A stretch of 48,017 nt of DNA from Spirochaetaceae bacterium (GTDB lineage: Bacteria > Spirochaetota > Spirochaetia > Treponematales > Breznakiellaceae), in NCBI GenBank assembly GCA_031277165.1, contig JAISLT010000093.1:1-48017 (forward strand), written 5' to 3'. A program made the position numbers and the translations under genes. Shown here in pieces: positions 15,969 through 25,478 of this stretch. Each line of letters starts with the position of its first letter. The first letter of the stretch is position 1. The notes under the pieces were generated by a model. It made no database searches, was not told where the DNA came from, and saw only the letters and a list, made by a program, of their open reading frames with translations.

Positions 15969-16334
15969 ATGAACCAGTTTGTTTTTTCACTGCTCATGGC
16001 CGCGCCGGGCGGAAATGCCCAGCAGGGTTTGATGGGCCTGCTTCCCATTATTCCGATAATTGCGATCTTCTATTTTCTTGTTATGCGGCCCCAGCGTAAA
16101 AGACAAAAAGAAACAGAGCGTATGCTGGCGGAGCTAAAAAAAGGGGACCGGATTGTAACCATCGGGGGAATCCACGGGGTTATCCAGAGCGTTAGGGAAG
16201 GATCGGTTATCCTTAAGGTAGACGAAAACTGTAAAATAGAATTTTCCCGGAATGCCATTGCGTCCGTAGAGGCTTCGGCTAAGGCCGATAAGACCGGCGA
16301 AAGATCCCCGGAAGATTCCACCGGCGAAAAATGA
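15969..16334 (+). CDS. yajC: preprotein translocase accessory protein YajC
   Basis: Single-pass inner-membrane partner of SecDF. The 121-residue protein has the diagnostic layout: hydrophobic segment LLPIIPIIAIFYFLVMRPQR at about 24-43, then a basic stretch KRQKETERMLAELKKGDRIV and the small beta domain TIGGIHGVIQSV. AAGGAT precedes the ATG. It overlaps secD by four bases (ATGA), as expected for the conserved yajC-secD-secF operon. Confidence 0.93.
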   Translation: MNQFVFSLLMAAPGGNAQQGLMGLLPIIPIIAIFYFLVMRPQRKRQKETERMLAELKKGDRIVTIGGIHGVIQSVREGSVILKVDENCKIEFSRNAIASVEASAKADKTGERSPEDSTGEK

Positions 16335-18103
16335 AAAAACGGTACCGGTTTTTTATTCTGCTTATTACGGTGGGACTGTGCTCTGTGTTTTTGTATCCCA
16401 CCGCCCGGTGGTATTTCTTTGTTCCCAAGGATGAGCAGAACCTTGCCCTGGGTTCCCGGGAGCAAATTAGGGATTATGCCCGCCGGACCGCGGGGCAGGA
16501 CATCGAAAAGCTGGTTGCCGCCGCCCGGGCAGGGGAGGGGCTTCCCGAAGGAATGGAATTTCTTCTGGAGGGGGCAAAAAAAGAGTACAAACTTGCCGGC
16601 CGGGAACTTCCTAAAACCTGGGACGCCGTGACGGTACTGCAGGTTTTTACCCGGTCCGGAATCCAGGATTTTATTGAATCCTATTACCGGGACAAAATTT
16701 TTAAGTTAAAGAACCTTCAACAAAATGCCGTTCAGCTGGGGCTGGATCTTTCCGGGGGCCTTTCCATTGTCCTTCAGGGGGACATGGAAGCTTTGAACGA
16801 ACGGTTCCGGGCCCAGTACGGACAGAACATTACCGCCGAAGCCCAGCAGGAGGTCTTTGATCAGGCCCTGGAGGTCCTGAACGGCCGCATCGACCGGTTT
16901 GGCCTTACCGAACCGGTCATTCGCAAGCAGGGGACCGATCAGATCTATGTGGAGATCCCCGGCAACGCGGACCCGGAACGGATCAGGAATATCATCATGG
17001 GCAAGGGGGGACTGGCGTTCCACATTGTGGACGAGGAAGCCTCCAATGCCTTTTACCGGTACATGCAGGAACACCCCGGCATGGTTCCCAACGAGGACGG
17101 GACCCTTCCCGTGGAAGTGGAGGGGGTGCCCCAGGATGATGTGCTTATCCTGGGAATCTACCAGCGGGACCAGTACGGCCTTGACGAATGGACCGGGTAT
17201 GCGGCGGTTAAGAAACAGGTGGGACTGGACGGAAACCATATCCGGGATGCCCGGGCCGAGCGGAGCGGGCAGCTAAGCCAGCCGGTGGCAACCTTCCTTC
17301 TTGATTCAGAGGGGGGGGATATTTTTTATGAGTTTACCTCCGCCAATGTAGGAAAACCCCTGGCCATTGTTCTGGACAACCGGATCAGATCCATCGCCGT
17401 AATTAACGAGGGGATCCACGAGGCGGTGCAGCTTAAGGGCCTGGACATGGGCGAAGCGAACAATATTGCCGTTATCCTTCGGACCGCCGCCCTGCCGGTG
17501 GAACTGGAAGTGGTAAACCAGCAGTCCATCGGTCCCTCCCTGGGGGCGGACACAATTACCCGGGGCCTCTATGCCCTGCTGGGGGGACTGGCGGTGGTAA
17601 TGGCCTTTATGCTGCTGTACTACCGGACGGCGGGGATCAACGCCGTTATTGCCCAGATCCTTAACATATACCTTATGTTCAGCATCCTTTCGGTCCTTAA
17701 TTTTACCCTGACCCTTCCCAGTATTGCGGGGTTCATCCTAACCATAGGAATGGCGGTGGATGCCAACGTAATTATCTTTGAACGGATGAAGGAAGAGCTC
17801 CGTCTTGGCAAGGGACGCCGGGCGGCGGTGAATGCGGGGTTTGAAAAGGCCTTTTGGGCGATCATGGACTCCAATATTACCACCTTTATAGCGGCCCTGT
17901 TTTTGTCCCAGCTGGGAACCGGCCCGATCAAGGGCTTTGCCGTAAGCTTGGCCATTGGGGTGTTTTCTTCGGTGTTTACCGCCCTCTTTGTTTCCCGGCT
18001 TATTTTCGATTTTAGTACCGATGTGATGGGCAGTAAAAGGCTTCTGGTAAGCTGGTTTATCAAGCCCGCTGCGGCGGCCCGTTCCGGGGGTGGATCACAA
18101 TGA
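16331..18103 (+). CDS. secD: protein translocase subunit SecD
   Basis: RND-type subunit that uses the proton gradient to pull preproteins through SecYEG. The 590-residue protein has an N-terminal membrane helix (about 5-25), the conserved LGLDLSGGLSIVLQ block, a large periplasmic P1 domain (about 140-390) and five C-terminal membrane helices with AGFILTIGMAVDANVIIFER, the family signature carrying the essential Asp. Four-base overlaps with yajC and secF support a single operon. Confidence 0.95.
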   Translation: MKKRYRFFILLITVGLCSVFLYPTARWYFFVPKDEQNLALGSREQIRDYARRTAGQDIEKLVAAARAGEGLPEGMEFLLEGAKKEYKLAGRELPKTWDAVTVLQVFTRSGIQDFIESYYRDKIFKLKNLQQNAVQLGLDLSGGLSIVLQGDMEALNERFRAQYGQNITAEAQQEVFDQALEVLNGRIDRFGLTEPVIRKQGTDQIYVEIPGNADPERIRNIIMGKGGLAFHIVDEEASNAFYRYMQEHPGMVPNEDGTLPVEVEGVPQDDVLILGIYQRDQYGLDEWTGYAAVKKQVGLDGNHIRDARAERSGQLSQPVATFLLDSEGGDIFYEFTSANVGKPLAIVLDNRIRSIAVINEGIHEAVQLKGLDMGEANNIAVILRTAALPVELEVVNQQSIGPSLGADTITRGLYALLGGLAVVMAFMLLYYRTAGINAVIAQILNIYLMFSILSVLNFTLTLPSIAGFILTIGMAVDANVIIFERMKEELRLGKGRRAAVNAGFEKAFWAIMDSNITTFIAALFLSQLGTGPIKGFAVSLAIGVFSSVFTALFVSRLIFDFSTDVMGSKRLLVSWFIKPAAAARSGGGSQ

Positions 18104-19314
18104 AAAGAGTTATAGCATTTTCCCATGTTTTTGTTTTTACCACCATCGTCTCTTTGGTGCTTATCGTCGCAGGAATTGCCGGTTACTTTATAAAGGGCGG
18201 TTTTAACCTGGGGGTTGATTTTCAAGCCGGGGTAATTCAAGAAGTCCGGTTTGCCCCCAGGGCCTTTAGCCTAAGCTACGATGGTCCGGGGAATGCCAAT
18301 CTTGTCCTAAACGGGGTCAGCCTAAGCGTGGTGGTTTCCGGAGTTGGAATCCAGGGCTTTACCAACCAGTACCTTTTGGCCGATTACGGTACCATTGGCG
18401 CCTTTGCCCAGGCCCTGGATCAGGTGGAGGGAATTTCCGTTTCTACCGGTGTTTCCGGATCCACCCCCTTTACCCTGCTGATTCTGGACGCCCAGTCTAC
18501 CCCGGCCCTGGGGGCCGAACCGTATTGGGTCCATTATCTTCCTCCGGGGGCTCCGCCGGTTTCGGCGGAAGAAGTAACCCAGGCCCTTTCCGGCCTGGGA
18601 AGACCGGCGGTGCAGGTTTTAGGGGACCCCGCCGAACGGCGGTTTATGATCCGTGTGCAGGAGGACGATATTACCGCGGAGTTTCAAACCGCCGACATTG
18701 CCAATACCCTGAACAGATCCTTTGGTGAGGGGGAGGTGGTGGTTACCAGTTCCAATTATGTGGGATCCCGTTTTTCTAAAACCTTGGCGGATCAGGCGGT
18801 GTGGCTTTTAAGCGCCACCCTGCTGCTTATTTTACTGTATGCTTCCATACGGTTTAAGCCCCAATACGCCATTGGGGCGGTGCTGGCAATAATGCACGAC
18901 GGCCTTATTATGATAGCCTTTATTGCCTGGTCCCGGATGGAATTTAACACCACCACCATTGCGGCGATCCTTACAATTCTGGGATATTCGATTAACGACA
19001 CCATCGTTATCTTTGACCGGATGCGGGAAACCCGGCGCAACTACCCCGGCGATACCTTCGAAATGGTCCTTAACCGGGCCATCAGCGAAACCCTGGGCCG
19101 GACCTTTATTACCACCATAACCACCATGCTGGCGGTTATGTCCCTGTACGTTTTTACCACCGGTTCAATGAAGGATTTTGCCCTGGCCCTGCTGGTGGGT
19201 TTAATTTCCGGGGTTTACTCCACGATCTTTATTGCCTCGGGGTTTGTGCTTTTCTGGGATCGTCATATTTCCCGCCCCAAGGTGGAGGTTGTGGCAAGTA
19301 CCGCCGAAACATAA
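18100..19314 (+). CDS. secF: protein translocase subunit SecF
   Basis: Partner of SecD in the proton-driven translocation motor. The 404-residue protein has an N-terminal membrane helix, the GGFNLGVDFQAGVI block, a periplasmic domain and a C-terminal helix bundle with ILGYSINDTIVIFDRMRETR, which is the SecF signature. The periplasmic part is longer than in E. coli SecF (323 residues), with roughly 80 extra residues around 40-170. ispH starts three bases after its stop. Confidence 0.95.
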   Translation: MKRVIAFSHVFVFTTIVSLVLIVAGIAGYFIKGGFNLGVDFQAGVIQEVRFAPRAFSLSYDGPGNANLVLNGVSLSVVVSGVGIQGFTNQYLLADYGTIGAFAQALDQVEGISVSTGVSGSTPFTLLILDAQSTPALGAEPYWVHYLPPGAPPVSAEEVTQALSGLGRPAVQVLGDPAERRFMIRVQEDDITAEFQTADIANTLNRSFGEGEVVVTSSNYVGSRFSKTLADQAVWLLSATLLLILLYASIRFKPQYAIGAVLAIMHDGLIMIAFIAWSRMEFNTTTIAAILTILGYSINDTIVIFDRMRETRRNYPGDTFEMVLNRAISETLGRTFITTITTMLAVMSLYVFTTGSMKDFALALLVGLISGVYSTIFIASGFVLFWDRHISRPKVEVVASTAET

Positions 19315-19317
19315 ACC

Positions 19318-20253
19318 ATGGACGTGATCCGGGCCCGGGTCCTGGGCTTTTGTATGGGGGTCCGCCGGGCGGTGGAAATGGCCGAGGCGGAACTGGCCGC
19401 CGGATCCGGGCCGGGGGAGGCTTCGCCGGTTTTTTCCCTGGGCCCCCTGATCCACAATCCCCAGACCCTTGCCGCGTTAAAGGCCCAGGGGCTTGTGATC
19501 CTCGATGAGGATCAGGCGGCCGCGGCGCCGGGCAAAAACCCCGTGGTTATTATCAGGGCCCACGGGGTAAGTCCCCCTCTGGAAGAAAACATCCGCCGCC
19601 GGGGCGCCCGGATCGTGGACGCCACCTGTCCTAAGGTTAGGGCCAGCCAAAAAACAGCCCTTACCCTGGCAAAAAGGGGCTTTACCGTTTTTATTGCCGG
19701 TGAAAAAACCCATGCGGAGGTAAAGGGCATTGCCGGCTATGTCGAAGCCGGATCCCCGCCGGATCAGGAAAAAGCCCCCGGGGGCTCCTGCATTATTGCG
19801 GGGACCGCCGCGGAAGCGGAAGCCGCCGCCCGGACCCTGCGCCGGGAACGGCCCGGGGCAAAGACCGCCCTTATTGCCCAGACCACCCTGTCCGAGGACG
19901 AGTACGGGCGGATCGCGGCGGCCATCAAAGAAAGCTTCCCCGATCTGGAAATACGGGACACCATATGCGGGGCCACCCGGGAACGGCAGGATGCGCTTAA
20001 GGAACTGTGTGCCGCCTGCGACGCCGTGGTCATCGCCGGCGGAAAAGAGTCGGCCAATACCGGGCGGCTTCTTGCCATAGCCCGCCGCTGCGGCAAACCC
20101 GCATGGCTTGCCGAGACCGCCGCGGATCTGCCGCCGGAACTGGACCGGTACAAGACCCTGGGAATCAGCGCCGGCGCTTCCACCCCCGACGATGTTATCG
20201 AAGATATTTTTACCGTGCTGTGCCGGTCCGGCGTAAGCCCTATTCAAGCTTGA
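19318..20253 (+). CDS. ispH: 4-hydroxy-3-methylbut-2-enyl diphosphate reductase
   Basis: Last enzyme of the MEP isoprenoid pathway; an iron-sulfur enzyme making IPP and DMAPP. The 311-residue protein has the three cluster cysteines Cys12 (LGFCMGV), Cys104 (DATCPKV) and Cys217 (DTICGATRERQ), substrate His46 and His82, and catalytic Glu134 in the THAEVKG block; the ESANTGRL and SAGASTP motifs bind diphosphate. It lies three bases after secF, so it is probably cotranscribed. ispD and ispF are also in this window, at 40.5-41.7 kb. Confidence 0.95.
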   Translation: MDVIRARVLGFCMGVRRAVEMAEAELAAGSGPGEASPVFSLGPLIHNPQTLAALKAQGLVILDEDQAAAAPGKNPVVIIRAHGVSPPLEENIRRRGARIVDATCPKVRASQKTALTLAKRGFTVFIAGEKTHAEVKGIAGYVEAGSPPDQEKAPGGSCIIAGTAAEAEAAARTLRRERPGAKTALIAQTTLSEDEYGRIAAAIKESFPDLEIRDTICGATRERQDALKELCAACDAVVIAGGKESANTGRLLAIARRCGKPAWLAETAADLPPELDRYKTLGISAGASTPDDVIEDIFTVLCRSGVSPIQA

Positions 20254-20278
20254 ATATTTAACGGACAATAGGTATATT
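20250..20278 (+). promoter_or_regulatory. sigma70-like promoter of valS
   Basis: TTGAAT (20250-20255), 17-base spacer, TATATT (20273-20278), then seven bases to the valS ATG at 20286. The -35 box overlaps the last codons of ispH and lies inside a perfect 14-base palindrome (ATTCAAGCTTGAAT). No Shine-Dalgarno sequence is seen, so the message would be leaderless. Confidence 0.6.
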
Positions 20279-20285
20279 TTCCTAA

Positions 20286-23057
20286 ATGCTTAAGGCGATT
20301 GAACTAGAAAAAGCCTACGATCCCCGGCTTTTTGAAGACTCCATCTATCAACAATGGAAAGATTCGGGGGCCTTTCAACCCCGCGGAAAGGGCGAAAGTT
20401 ATACTATTGTTATTCCTCCCCCCAATGTAACCGGGGTGCTCCATCTGGGCCACGGGCTTAACAATTCCCTTCAGGATATTATTATCCGCTTCCACCGCAT
20501 GCGGGGGGCCAGAACCCTCTGGGTGCCCGGCACCGATCACGCCGGAATTGCCACCCAGAATGTTGTCGAAAAAAAACTCCGGGCCAGGGGCCTTAATCGC
20601 CGGGACCTGGGACGGGAAAAATTTATCGAAGAAACCTGGAAGGTTAAGAACGAACACCACGAAATTATTTCCCGGCAGCTTGCCCGAATCGGCGCATCGG
20701 TGGATTGGTCCCGGGAACGCTTTACCCTGGACGAGGGTCTTTCCCGGGCTGTGCGGGAGGTCTTTGTTACCCTCTACGAACGGGATCTGCTGTATAAGGG
20801 GAACTACCTTGTAAACTGGTGCTGTTCCTGCGGGACCGCCCTTTCCGACGACGAGGTGGAACACCAGGATACTCCGGGAAAGATGTACCATATCCGGTAT
20901 CCTGTGGCGGGGGAGGAGGGGCGTTTTATCGAAATTGCCACCACCAGGCCCGAGACCATGCTGGGGGACTGTGCCGTGGCGGTTCACCCCGAAGACGGGC
21001 GGTATGCGGATATGGCGGGGAAGAGCCTGGTCCTTCCCCTGGCGGACCGGGAAATTCCCCTGGTGGCCGACCCCTATGTGGATAGGAACTTCGGCACCGG
21101 GGCGGTAAAGATCACCCCCGCCCATGATCCCAACGACTGGGAACTGGCCAAACGGCAGGATCTGCCGGTGATCAACATACTTAATCCCAACGGTACACTT
21201 AACGGCGAAGTTCCCCCGGCGTACCGGAACCTGACGGTACAAGAGGCCCGGGACGCAGTGTTGAAGGATCTAAAGGACGGGGGATTTTTTATTAAGGAAC
21301 AGGAGATAAGCCATGCCGTGGGCCACTGTTACCGGTGCCATACGGTCATAGAGCCCTTTCTTTCGGAACAATGGTTTGTGCGGATGAAACCCCTGGCGGA
21401 GAAAGCCCTGGCAAGCTGGAAACGGGGGGAACTGGTGTTTTATCCCCGCCGGTGGGAAAACACCTACGAGCACTGGCTTTCCGGCATCCGGGACTGGTGC
21501 ATCAGCCGGCAGCTCTGGTGGGGCCACCGCATTCCCGCCTGGACCTGCGCGGACTGCGGAAGAACCTTCGTGTCCCGGACGGATCTTTCCGTTTGTCCCC
21601 AGTGCGGTTCTGTCCGGGTAGAACAGGACCCCGACGTGCTTGACACCTGGTTCTCTAGCTGGCTCTGGCCCTTTACCACCCTGGGCTGGGAAAACCCCTC
21701 CTGTAACACGGAAGATTTTGAGGCCTTTTATCCAACCTCGGCGCTGATCACCGCCTACGATATTATCTTCTTCTGGGTTGCCCGGATGATCATGGCGGGC
21801 CTTGAATTTACCGGCCAAGCGCCCTTTCGGGACATTTACATCCACGGCCTTATCCGCGACAAAAAGGGCCGTAAGATGAGCAAAAGCCTGGGAAACGGCC
21901 TGGATCCCCTGGAACTGGTGGACGAGTTTGGCGCCGATGCGCTTAAATTTACCCTGGCCTTTATGTGCGCCCAGGGTCAGGATATCCTTATCGACAAGGA
22001 ATCGTTCAAGCTGGGTTCAAAATTTGCCAATAAGATCTGGAACGCCAGCCGTTATATTTTGATGAACCTGGAGGGTTGTTCCCTGCGGGCCAATCCCGAA
22101 CTTGCCTCCGTGGACAGGTGGATCTATTCCCGGCTTAACAGCGCCGCTGGATACATGACCGATGCCTTTCTGGCGTACCGGTTTAACGATGCCGCCCAGA
22201 GGGCCTATGAATATTTTTGGAATGATTTTTGCGACTGGTATGTGGAAGCCACCAAGCTTTCCATGAAGGGCGGGGACGATGCGGAAAGGGACAGGGCCGT
22301 GACGGTCCTTCTGGGGGTGCTGGCCGAATCCCTGCGGCTCCTCCATCCCCTGCTGCCCTTTGTGACCGAGGAAATCTACGGCAAACTTCCCGCGGAGTGT
22401 AAACAGGACGGCCCTGCCGGCCGCAGCCAAAATAAGCTTCTTATTAATGAAGCCTATCCCCGGTATATTGACGGCCGCCGGGATACCGAGGGGGAAGAGC
22501 GGTTTTCGTTTCTGCAGGATCTGGTTAGGCAGATCCGGACCCTCCGTTCCGAATGTACCATAACCCCGGACAAGCGGCTGCGCTGCGAGGTCCGAACCGC
22601 CGGAGAAAGGGGCGGCGTAAAGGGGGCCTTTCTTCGGGAACACGCCGAACTGGTAAAACTATTAGCGGGTCTGGGAGACCTGGCCCTAACCACAACCCGT
22701 TCCGGCGGCGTGCCGGGTGAAACCCCGGACCGGAGTGGCGGCGTGCCGGAACATACCGGGCCGGGGAACGCCCCCGATGGCGCCATAGTTCTGGCAGGGC
22801 AGGACTACGAAGCCCATGTGTATATTGCCGGGGCGGTTAATATCACCGCCCTGGCGGAAAAATTCCGGCGCAGCCTGGAACGGGATAAAAAATACCTGTC
22901 TTCCCTTAAGGCAAAGCTTTCCAATTCCGATTTTATTAAAAACGCCCCCCCGGAACTGGTGGAGGGTGAAAGGCAAAAACTTACCGAAGCCATCGAAAGG
23001 ACGGAAACCATCGAAGCGTATCTAAAGAATATGGCCGGAACCAAGGGGCAAGAATGA
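20286..23057 (+). CDS. valS: valyl-tRNA synthetase
   Basis: Class I synthetase that charges tRNA-Val, with an editing domain that removes Thr. The 923-residue protein shows PPPNVTGVLHLGHGLNN (HIGH motif at 53-56), editing-domain blocks such as TTRPETMLGD, the zinc-like knuckles CADCGR and CPQCGS, and KMSKS at 530-534. A C-terminal coiled coil follows. Around residues 804-835 there is a Gly/Pro-rich insertion with a duplicated SGGVP unit that is not typical. The last codons overlap the next gene by four bases (ATGA). Confidence 0.95.
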   Translation: MLKAIELEKAYDPRLFEDSIYQQWKDSGAFQPRGKGESYTIVIPPPNVTGVLHLGHGLNNSLQDIIIRFHRMRGARTLWVPGTDHAGIATQNVVEKKLRARGLNRRDLGREKFIEETWKVKNEHHEIISRQLARIGASVDWSRERFTLDEGLSRAVREVFVTLYERDLLYKGNYLVNWCCSCGTALSDDEVEHQDTPGKMYHIRYPVAGEEGRFIEIATTRPETMLGDCAVAVHPEDGRYADMAGKSLVLPLADREIPLVADPYVDRNFGTGAVKITPAHDPNDWELAKRQDLPVINILNPNGTLNGEVPPAYRNLTVQEARDAVLKDLKDGGFFIKEQEISHAVGHCYRCHTVIEPFLSEQWFVRMKPLAEKALASWKRGELVFYPRRWENTYEHWLSGIRDWCISRQLWWGHRIPAWTCADCGRTFVSRTDLSVCPQCGSVRVEQDPDVLDTWFSSWLWPFTTLGWENPSCNTEDFEAFYPTSALITAYDIIFFWVARMIMAGLEFTGQAPFRDIYIHGLIRDKKGRKMSKSLGNGLDPLELVDEFGADALKFTLAFMCAQGQDILIDKESFKLGSKFANKIWNASRYILMNLEGCSLRANPELASVDRWIYSRLNSAAGYMTDAFLAYRFNDAAQRAYEYFWNDFCDWYVEATKLSMKGGDDAERDRAVTVLLGVLAESLRLLHPLLPFVTEEIYGKLPAECKQDGPAGRSQNKLLINEAYPRYIDGRRDTEGEERFSFLQDLVRQIRTLRSECTITPDKRLRCEVRTAGERGGVKGAFLREHAELVKLLAGLGDLALTTTRSGGVPGETPDRSGGVPEHTGPGNAPDGAIVLAGQDYEAHVYIAGAVNITALAEKFRRSLERDKKYLSSLKAKLSNSDFIKNAPPELVEGERQKLTEAIERTETIEAYLKNMAGTKGQE

Positions 23058-23608
23058 CCAGCTATGAGATGATGGTCCTTAAGGGAACCTACCTTGCCCC
23101 GTACATCCAGCTTGCCACCATGCTTATTGGCAAAACCAGGGAAGGGGGGGGGAATATGTTCCGTCATCAACTGGATACCATGGCCACCCTTATTGACTAC
23201 GGACACATTGACTCGGTGCTTCTTAAGGCATCCCTGGTTCACGACGTGGTGGAGGATATACCGGAATTCAACCACAATCTGCTGCTTTCCATAGATTTTG
23301 AAAGCCCCGCGGTCTACGACCTTGTTTTGCAGGTAACCCGCAGCCCCGGAGAGGCCAAGGGGGAATTTCTTACCCGGATTAGGGAATTGGGTTCAAAGAA
23401 CGCCAAAATACTTAAAACCGCCGACCGGATATCCAACATGATCTCCCTGGGCTACGTCAACAACACCGAGTTTATTTCCAGGTATACCGAAGAAACGGAG
23501 GAGTATATCTATCCCATTGCGGAGGAAGTGGACAGAAATATGCTGGCGGAACTTCAGTCCCTGGTAAATTCCCGCCGCCGGTATCTTTCGGTTGTGCAGC
23601 CGGTGTAG
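23054..23608 (+). CDS. HD-domain hydrolase related to RelA/SpoT hydrolase domain
   Basis: Predicted metal-dependent phosphohydrolase, 184 residues, cytosolic. His38 (FRHQ), His63-Asp64 with Glu67-Asp68 (LVHDVVEDIP) and Asp124 (KTADRISNM) form the metal and catalytic set seen in the hydrolase half of RelA/SpoT and in Mesh1-type small alarmone hydrolases. There is no synthetase, TGS or ACT domain. It is co-translated with valS, which hints at a link between amino-acid supply and (p)ppGpp breakdown, but other nucleotides are possible substrates. Confidence 0.78.
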   Translation: MTSYEMMVLKGTYLAPYIQLATMLIGKTREGGGNMFRHQLDTMATLIDYGHIDSVLLKASLVHDVVEDIPEFNHNLLLSIDFESPAVYDLVLQVTRSPGEAKGEFLTRIRELGSKNAKILKTADRISNMISLGYVNNTEFISRYTEETEEYIYPIAEEVDRNMLAELQSLVNSRRRYLSVVQPV

Positions 23609-23630
23609 GCTCCGCGGTTTGCGGTATGGA

Positions 23631-24707
23631 TCATGCCGCAGGCAGGCCCAGGGCCGCGGCCCCCAGGAGGGCGGCGTTATACCCCAGGGGGCTTGGTTCT
23701 ACCCGTAGCTGTGGGTTGGCGTTTTGGTAGACATGGGTTTTAAGGGCCGCTTCCAGCGATGCCCGGAACAGATCGTAAGCCAGGGAAAGGCCCCCGCCAA
23801 TGATTACCTTGGCGGGGTTCAGCAGATTAACCGCCGCTCCAATGACCCTGCCCAGGTACATTCCCTCCAATTCATAGGCCCCCATCGCCGCCGGGTCTCC
23901 TCTCCGGGCCAGGGCTTCAATGGCCTTGGCGTCCGGTTCCTTTCCGCCGATGGTCCAGGTTCCCCCCAGGGAAAGATAATTTTTTGCCAGTCCCCGCCCG
24001 GAGGCGTGGGCCTCCGCACAGCCCCGGTGTCCGGCGCCACAGGGCCGGGCGTTGGGACCCTCTTCCACAATAATGTGGCCTATTTCCCCGGCGTTTCCCG
24101 CGGATCCGGCGTAGATTTTTCCCCCGGTAAAGATGGCGCCCCCAATGCCGTTGGATACGGTGATCCATAAAAAATCATCCACCGGCTCATAACCCGGCCC
24201 TCCGCAGCAGCCAAATTTCCGTTCCGCCAGGGCGCAGGCGTTAACGTCGTTTTCTATTTTTACAGAAAGGCCAAATTCTTTTTCCAGGATTGAAACAAGC
24301 GGAAGATCCCTGATGCCGGAAAAACTTGCCTCTACCCACAGGCCCCGGCTTGGGTCGGCCAGGCCCGGAATGGTGACCCCCAGAAACGCCGGGGCCGGGC
24401 CGGGCCGGGCAAGCATGTCCCGTACCGCGGAACATATGTCTGCCAGCAGCCCCTCCGCAGTAAGGGGTTTTCCACCGGCGGTCTGGTTCCACCCCTGCCG
24501 CCGGGACCGCAGAATTTTTCCATCCCTGCTTACCAGGCCGGTAATAAATTTGGATCCCCCTATGTCCAGGGCCAGAATGGGGGGATCCCGGAGCCTTTGA
24601 TTCGCAGGGGGATCCCTATCTAAGAACCCGCCTTTCGGCGGGGGAGCTTCAGGGCGGGGAGAGTCATTTTTTCCGGCGTTCTGCCCAGGGCCGGTACGGT
24701 CCGTCAT
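23631..24707 (-). CDS. ROK-family sugar kinase
   Basis: Predicted cytosolic glucokinase-like or N-acetylhexosamine kinase of 358 residues. An unusual polar tail of about 40 residues precedes the ATP-binding LALDIGGSKF. The catalytic region (IENDVNACALAERKFG) is present. The zinc site GHIIVEEGPNARPCGAGHRG then CAEA lacks the first cysteine of the usual CxCG pattern (Arg-Pro-Cys). No winged-helix domain, so a kinase rather than a repressor. ATG at 24707 has GGAGG six bases upstream. It faces the HD gene tail to tail. Confidence 0.85.
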   Translation of the reverse strand: MTDRTGPGQNAGKNDSPRPEAPPPKGGFLDRDPPANQRLRDPPILALDIGGSKFITGLVSRDGKILRSRRQGWNQTAGGKPLTAEGLLADICSAVRDMLARPGPAPAFLGVTIPGLADPSRGLWVEASFSGIRDLPLVSILEKEFGLSVKIENDVNACALAERKFGCCGGPGYEPVDDFLWITVSNGIGGAIFTGGKIYAGSAGNAGEIGHIIVEEGPNARPCGAGHRGCAEAHASGRGLAKNYLSLGGTWTIGGKEPDAKAIEALARRGDPAAMGAYELEGMYLGRVIGAAVNLLNPAKVIIGGGLSLAYDLFRASLEAALKTHVYQNANPQLRVEPSPLGYNAALLGAAALGLPAA

Positions 24708-24790
24708 GGGCACCCTCCGTTTTTGTAAAATGCCCCCCGGCGGGAAAAGGCGGCACGGAAAGCTTCAAACCGTTCTTTGCACAGCATGGG

Positions 24791-25369
24791 CTATACGCCC
24801 AGAATTTCGGGGTGGTTTTTTATATAATAAACGATCATATGCAGTACCATCAGGTGTATGTCCTCTATCTGTTCGTAGCTTGTAAGATCCGCCACCATGG
24901 CGGCGTCGGCAAGATCCTTGATCTTCCCCCCCTTAAAGCCCGCCAGGGCTATGATCTTTGCCTGTTTTGATCTGGCAAATTCACAGGCCCTAACCACATT
25001 GGGGGAGCTGCCCGATGCGCTGATAACCATAAGCACATCCCCGGTGTTCATCAAGTTGGCCAGTTGGAAGCTGAAGGTTTCTTCAAAGGAAATATCATTA
25101 GCAATGGCAGAAAATTTTTCAATGTTATCCGACACAGAGATGATCCTAAAGCGCCGCTTTCCCGATTTAAAGTCCACGGCGTTTTTTCCAAAATCACAGA
25201 CAAAATGGTTGGCGCTTCCGGCGCTGCCTCCGTTGCCGGCAATGAACACCTGCCGGTCGTTCTTGTAGGCCTCTGCCAAAATGCCGATTATTTTTTTAAA
25301 TTCCCCCGGGTCAAATGTCCCCATACATTCCGTTAAAGCGGCGGTATATTTTTTAAGGTATTCTTGCAT
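24791..25369 (-). CDS. SIS-domain phosphosugar isomerase, GmhA-like
   Basis: Similar to sedoheptulose-7-phosphate isomerase, which starts ADP-heptose synthesis. The 192-residue protein has FIAGNGGSAGSANHFVCDFG and ISASGSSPNVVRAC, the two phosphosugar-binding loops, and ends in the GmhA-type helix EQIEDIHLMVLHMIVYYIK. The ATG at 25369 is preceded by GGAGG. Treponemes generally lack classic LPS, so the product may feed another glycan. It lies between a sugar kinase and htrA on the same strand. Confidence 0.82.
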   Translation of the reverse strand: MQEYLKKYTAALTECMGTFDPGEFKKIIGILAEAYKNDRQVFIAGNGGSAGSANHFVCDFGKNAVDFKSGKRRFRIISVSDNIEKFSAIANDISFEETFSFQLANLMNTGDVLMVISASGSSPNVVRACEFARSKQAKIIALAGFKGGKIKDLADAAMVADLTSYEQIEDIHLMVLHMIVYYIKNHPEILGV

Positions 25370-25478
25370 ACACAAAGTCCTCCTGGGCTTGGAAAAATTT
25401 TTTACGCAGGCTTCCGCCCCTGCGGGGATTGTTTTTCTTTGGGACCCTGGATACAAGAGCTTTCGTCTGCGGTTTTGC

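Noticed and set aside
20254..20285. T-box or other aminoacyl-tRNA riboswitch before valS
   Set aside because: Only 32 bases separate ispH from valS, with a promoter in them; there is no room for such a leader.
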